A stretch of 6,342 nt of DNA from Eubacteriales bacterium (GTDB lineage: Bacteria > Bacillota > Clostridia > Christensenellales > UMGS416). The translations under genes and the position numbers were made by a program. Where the stretch lies: positions 1-6,342 of the forward strand of contig JAQVWW010000084.1 of assembly GCA_028709505.1 (NCBI GenBank), given 5' to 3'. The notes beneath the pieces were generated by a model. That model searched no databases and was not told the origin of the DNA. It saw only the letters and a list, made by a program, of their open reading frames with translations. Within the stretch, counting starts at the first letter, position 1. Every line of letters begins with the position of its first letter. Of the stretch, positions 5,426 to 6,342 are shown piece after piece.

Positions 5426-6225
5426 AGCGGCTGGATGTGTTTATGGCCGAGCAGGCCATCTGTGAAAGCCGCGAGCTTGCCCAGCGGCTTATCATGGCCG
5501 GCGCGGTGCTGGTCAACGGTCAAAAGGCGCTGAAACCCTCGCAGAAGGTAGCCGACGACGCACAGGTGGAACTGGAGAAGGAACCGCCCTACGTCAGCCG
5601 TGGCGGCTTGAAGCTGGAAAAAGCGCTACATGCGTTTGGCATAGCGGTGCAGGGGTTGACGGTGCTGGACGTAGGCGCTTCCACCGGCGGGTTTACCGAC
5701 TGCCTGCTGCAAAACGGCGCAAAAAAGGTGTACGCCATCGACGTAGGGTACGGCCAGCTGCACTGGAAGCTGCGCAACGACGATAGGGTAGTGGTGATGG
5801 AAAAGACCAACGCCCGCCATTTAACGCCGGATATGTTGGATGCACCGGCCCAGATGGCAGTGATGGACGTGTCGTTCATCTCCATTAAGCTGGTGCTGGA
5901 GGCTGTGTTCACGTGTCTGGCTCCGGGTTGCGCCGCAGTGACGCTGATAAAGCCGCAGTTTGAAGCGCCGGCTTCGCGGCTGCGCAAAGGTGTCGTGCGC
6001 CATAGCGCCGATCATGAGGCGGTGCTGGTTGATATGGTGCGGTGGTTTGCCGAACACGGCTTTACGCTGCTGCATCTGGATTTTTCACCCATCACCGGCC
6101 CCAAAGGCAATATAGAGTTTCTGGCGCACATCCGCAAAGGCCCGGCGGCGCCGCCGCCGGATGTCACGCAGTTGGTAGCCGCGGCCCATGAGGCCACCGC
6201 CGGCACCGCCCGCAGCCGTCTGTAA
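5422..6225 (+). CDS. tlyA: TlyA-family rRNA 2'-O-methyltransferase (hemolysin-like, YqxC)
   Basis: A 267-residue protein of typical TlyA/YqxC length. The family methylates ribose 2'-OH groups in rRNA (16S C1409 and 23S C1920 in mycobacteria); the 'hemolysin' name is historical. Residues 1-58 form an S4 RNA-binding domain (RLDVFMAEQ...SRELAQRLI..G.VLVNG). The linker YVSRGGLKLEKAL (57-69) precedes a Rossmann-like methyltransferase with SAM motif VLDVGASTGGFTD (81-93). The catalytic K-D-K-E set is probably K64, D149 (MDVSFIS), K177 (LIKPQFE) and E232 (GNIEF). The start ATG overlaps the dxs stop (ATGA) and is preceded by GAGGA (5411-5415). A neighbour relation with dxs is standard in Firmicutes, where recN, argR and spo0A usually follow; those are not seen here. 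The precise rRNA targets are inferred. Confidence 0.93.
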   Translation: MKRLDVFMAEQAICESRELAQRLIMAGAVLVNGQKALKPSQKVADDAQVELEKEPPYVSRGGLKLEKALHAFGIAVQGLTVLDVGASTGGFTDCLLQNGAKKVYAIDVGYGQLHWKLRNDDRVVVMEKTNARHLTPDMLDAPAQMAVMDVSFISIKLVLEAVFTCLAPGCAAVTLIKPQFEAPASRLRKGVVRHSADHEAVLVDMVRWFAEHGFTLLHLDFSPITGPKGNIEFLAHIRKGPAAPPPDVTQLVAAAHEATAGTARSRL

Positions 6226-6289
6226 GAGGATTACCTGCCGGCTCCTGCAGTAGCGGCCGCCTTTCCCACGGTGCATAAGGGAGGACAGC

Positions 6290-6342
6290 ATGATCGTACA
6301 CAAGGGCACACAGCCGCTCCAAACGCAGCGGCTTTTGTTGCG
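6290..6342 (+). CDS. Probable GNAT-family N-acetyltransferase, N-terminal fragment (partial at right edge)
   Basis: Seventeen complete codons are visible, reading MIVHKGTQPLQTQRLLL. The HKGT..L.T.RLLL(R) start is characteristic of RimJ/RimL-like GNAT acetyltransferases, which move an acetyl group from acetyl-CoA to an amine. A strong ribosome binding site, AAGGGAGG (6277-6284), lies five bases before the ATG. The 64-base gap after tlyA shows no clear terminator or promoter, so read-through from tlyA is possible. An inverted repeat at 6312-6333 overlaps the codons. The CoA-binding region lies beyond the window; a non-GNAT small protein cannot be excluded. Confidence 0.6.
   Translation, partial: MIVHKGTQPLQTQRLLL
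6312..6336 (+). repeat. Terminator-like inverted repeat inside the last partial gene
   Basis: AGCCGCT (6312-6318) and AGCGGCT (6327-6333) form a perfect seven-pair stem with an eight-base loop, followed by three further T residues (four in a row with the last stem base). It lies within the first 45 bases of the probable acetyltransferase gene. The T tract is short, so it may be a coincidence of codon choice, a weak terminator for the tlyA transcript or an element limiting expression of the following gene. Confidence 0.35.

Noticed and set aside
6251..6260. GCGGCCGC palindrome between tlyA and the next gene
   Set aside because: It is an isolated eight-base palindrome with no T tract or repeat partner; G+C-rich DNA gives these by chance.

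Overview
The window looks like a chromosomal segment from a G+C-rich member of the Bacillota (Firmicutes), most likely a clostridial lineage. The evidence is a Mini-ribonuclease III / rlmB / rae1 (yacP) cluster, strong AGGAGG-type ribosome binding sites, overlapping stop/start codons, and a locus order of large structured RNA - small membrane protein - dxs - tlyA. All recognised genes lie on the + strand. I did not run any similarity search; identifications come from recognisable motifs, gene order and hand-drawn base pairing.

Layout. Positions 2-202 hold the end of mrnC (Mini-RNase III). It is followed by rlmB (224-961), a Rae1/YacP-like NYN endoribonuclease (961-1476) and a 66-residue Cys/His-rich zinc-ribbon protein (1476-1676), each overlapping the previous gene by one base from rlmB on. 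A cyclophilin (1738-2280) follows with its own strong ribosome binding site. Positions 2281-3019 carry no protein gene. This stretch contains an extended -10 promoter and a roughly 588-nt structured RNA (about 2355-2942) whose ends pair with each other, followed by a G+C-rich hairpin. Next come a four-helix membrane protein (3020-3601), dxs (3602-5425), tlyA (5422-6225) and the first codons of a probable GNAT acetyltransferase (6290 to the edge).

The key interpretation is that the long non-coding stretch is an OLE (Ornate, Large, Extremophilic) RNA and the gene behind it is its membrane partner OapA. Three independent observations agree. The size and dense folding of the RNA fit. The downstream protein has the OapA architecture: a basic N-terminus, four hydrophobic helices and a DUF21-like GVAVT...PF motif. 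The order OLE-oapA-dxs-tlyA is the one I remember for OLE loci. From the literature as I remember it, OLE RNA with OapA forms an abundant membrane ribonucleoprotein linked to cold and alcohol tolerance and Mg2+ homeostasis in Bacillus halodurans. What is unusual here is the upstream neighbourhood: an RNA-processing/ribosome cluster and a cyclophilin, where I would expect isoprenoid/exonuclease genes (ispA, xseA/B). A near-consensus promoter also sits exactly at the RNA 5' end.

Together the genes cover RNA processing and rRNA methylation (mrnC, rlmB, rae1, tlyA), protein folding (cyclophilin), isoprenoid precursor synthesis (dxs) and the OLE/OapA membrane RNP.
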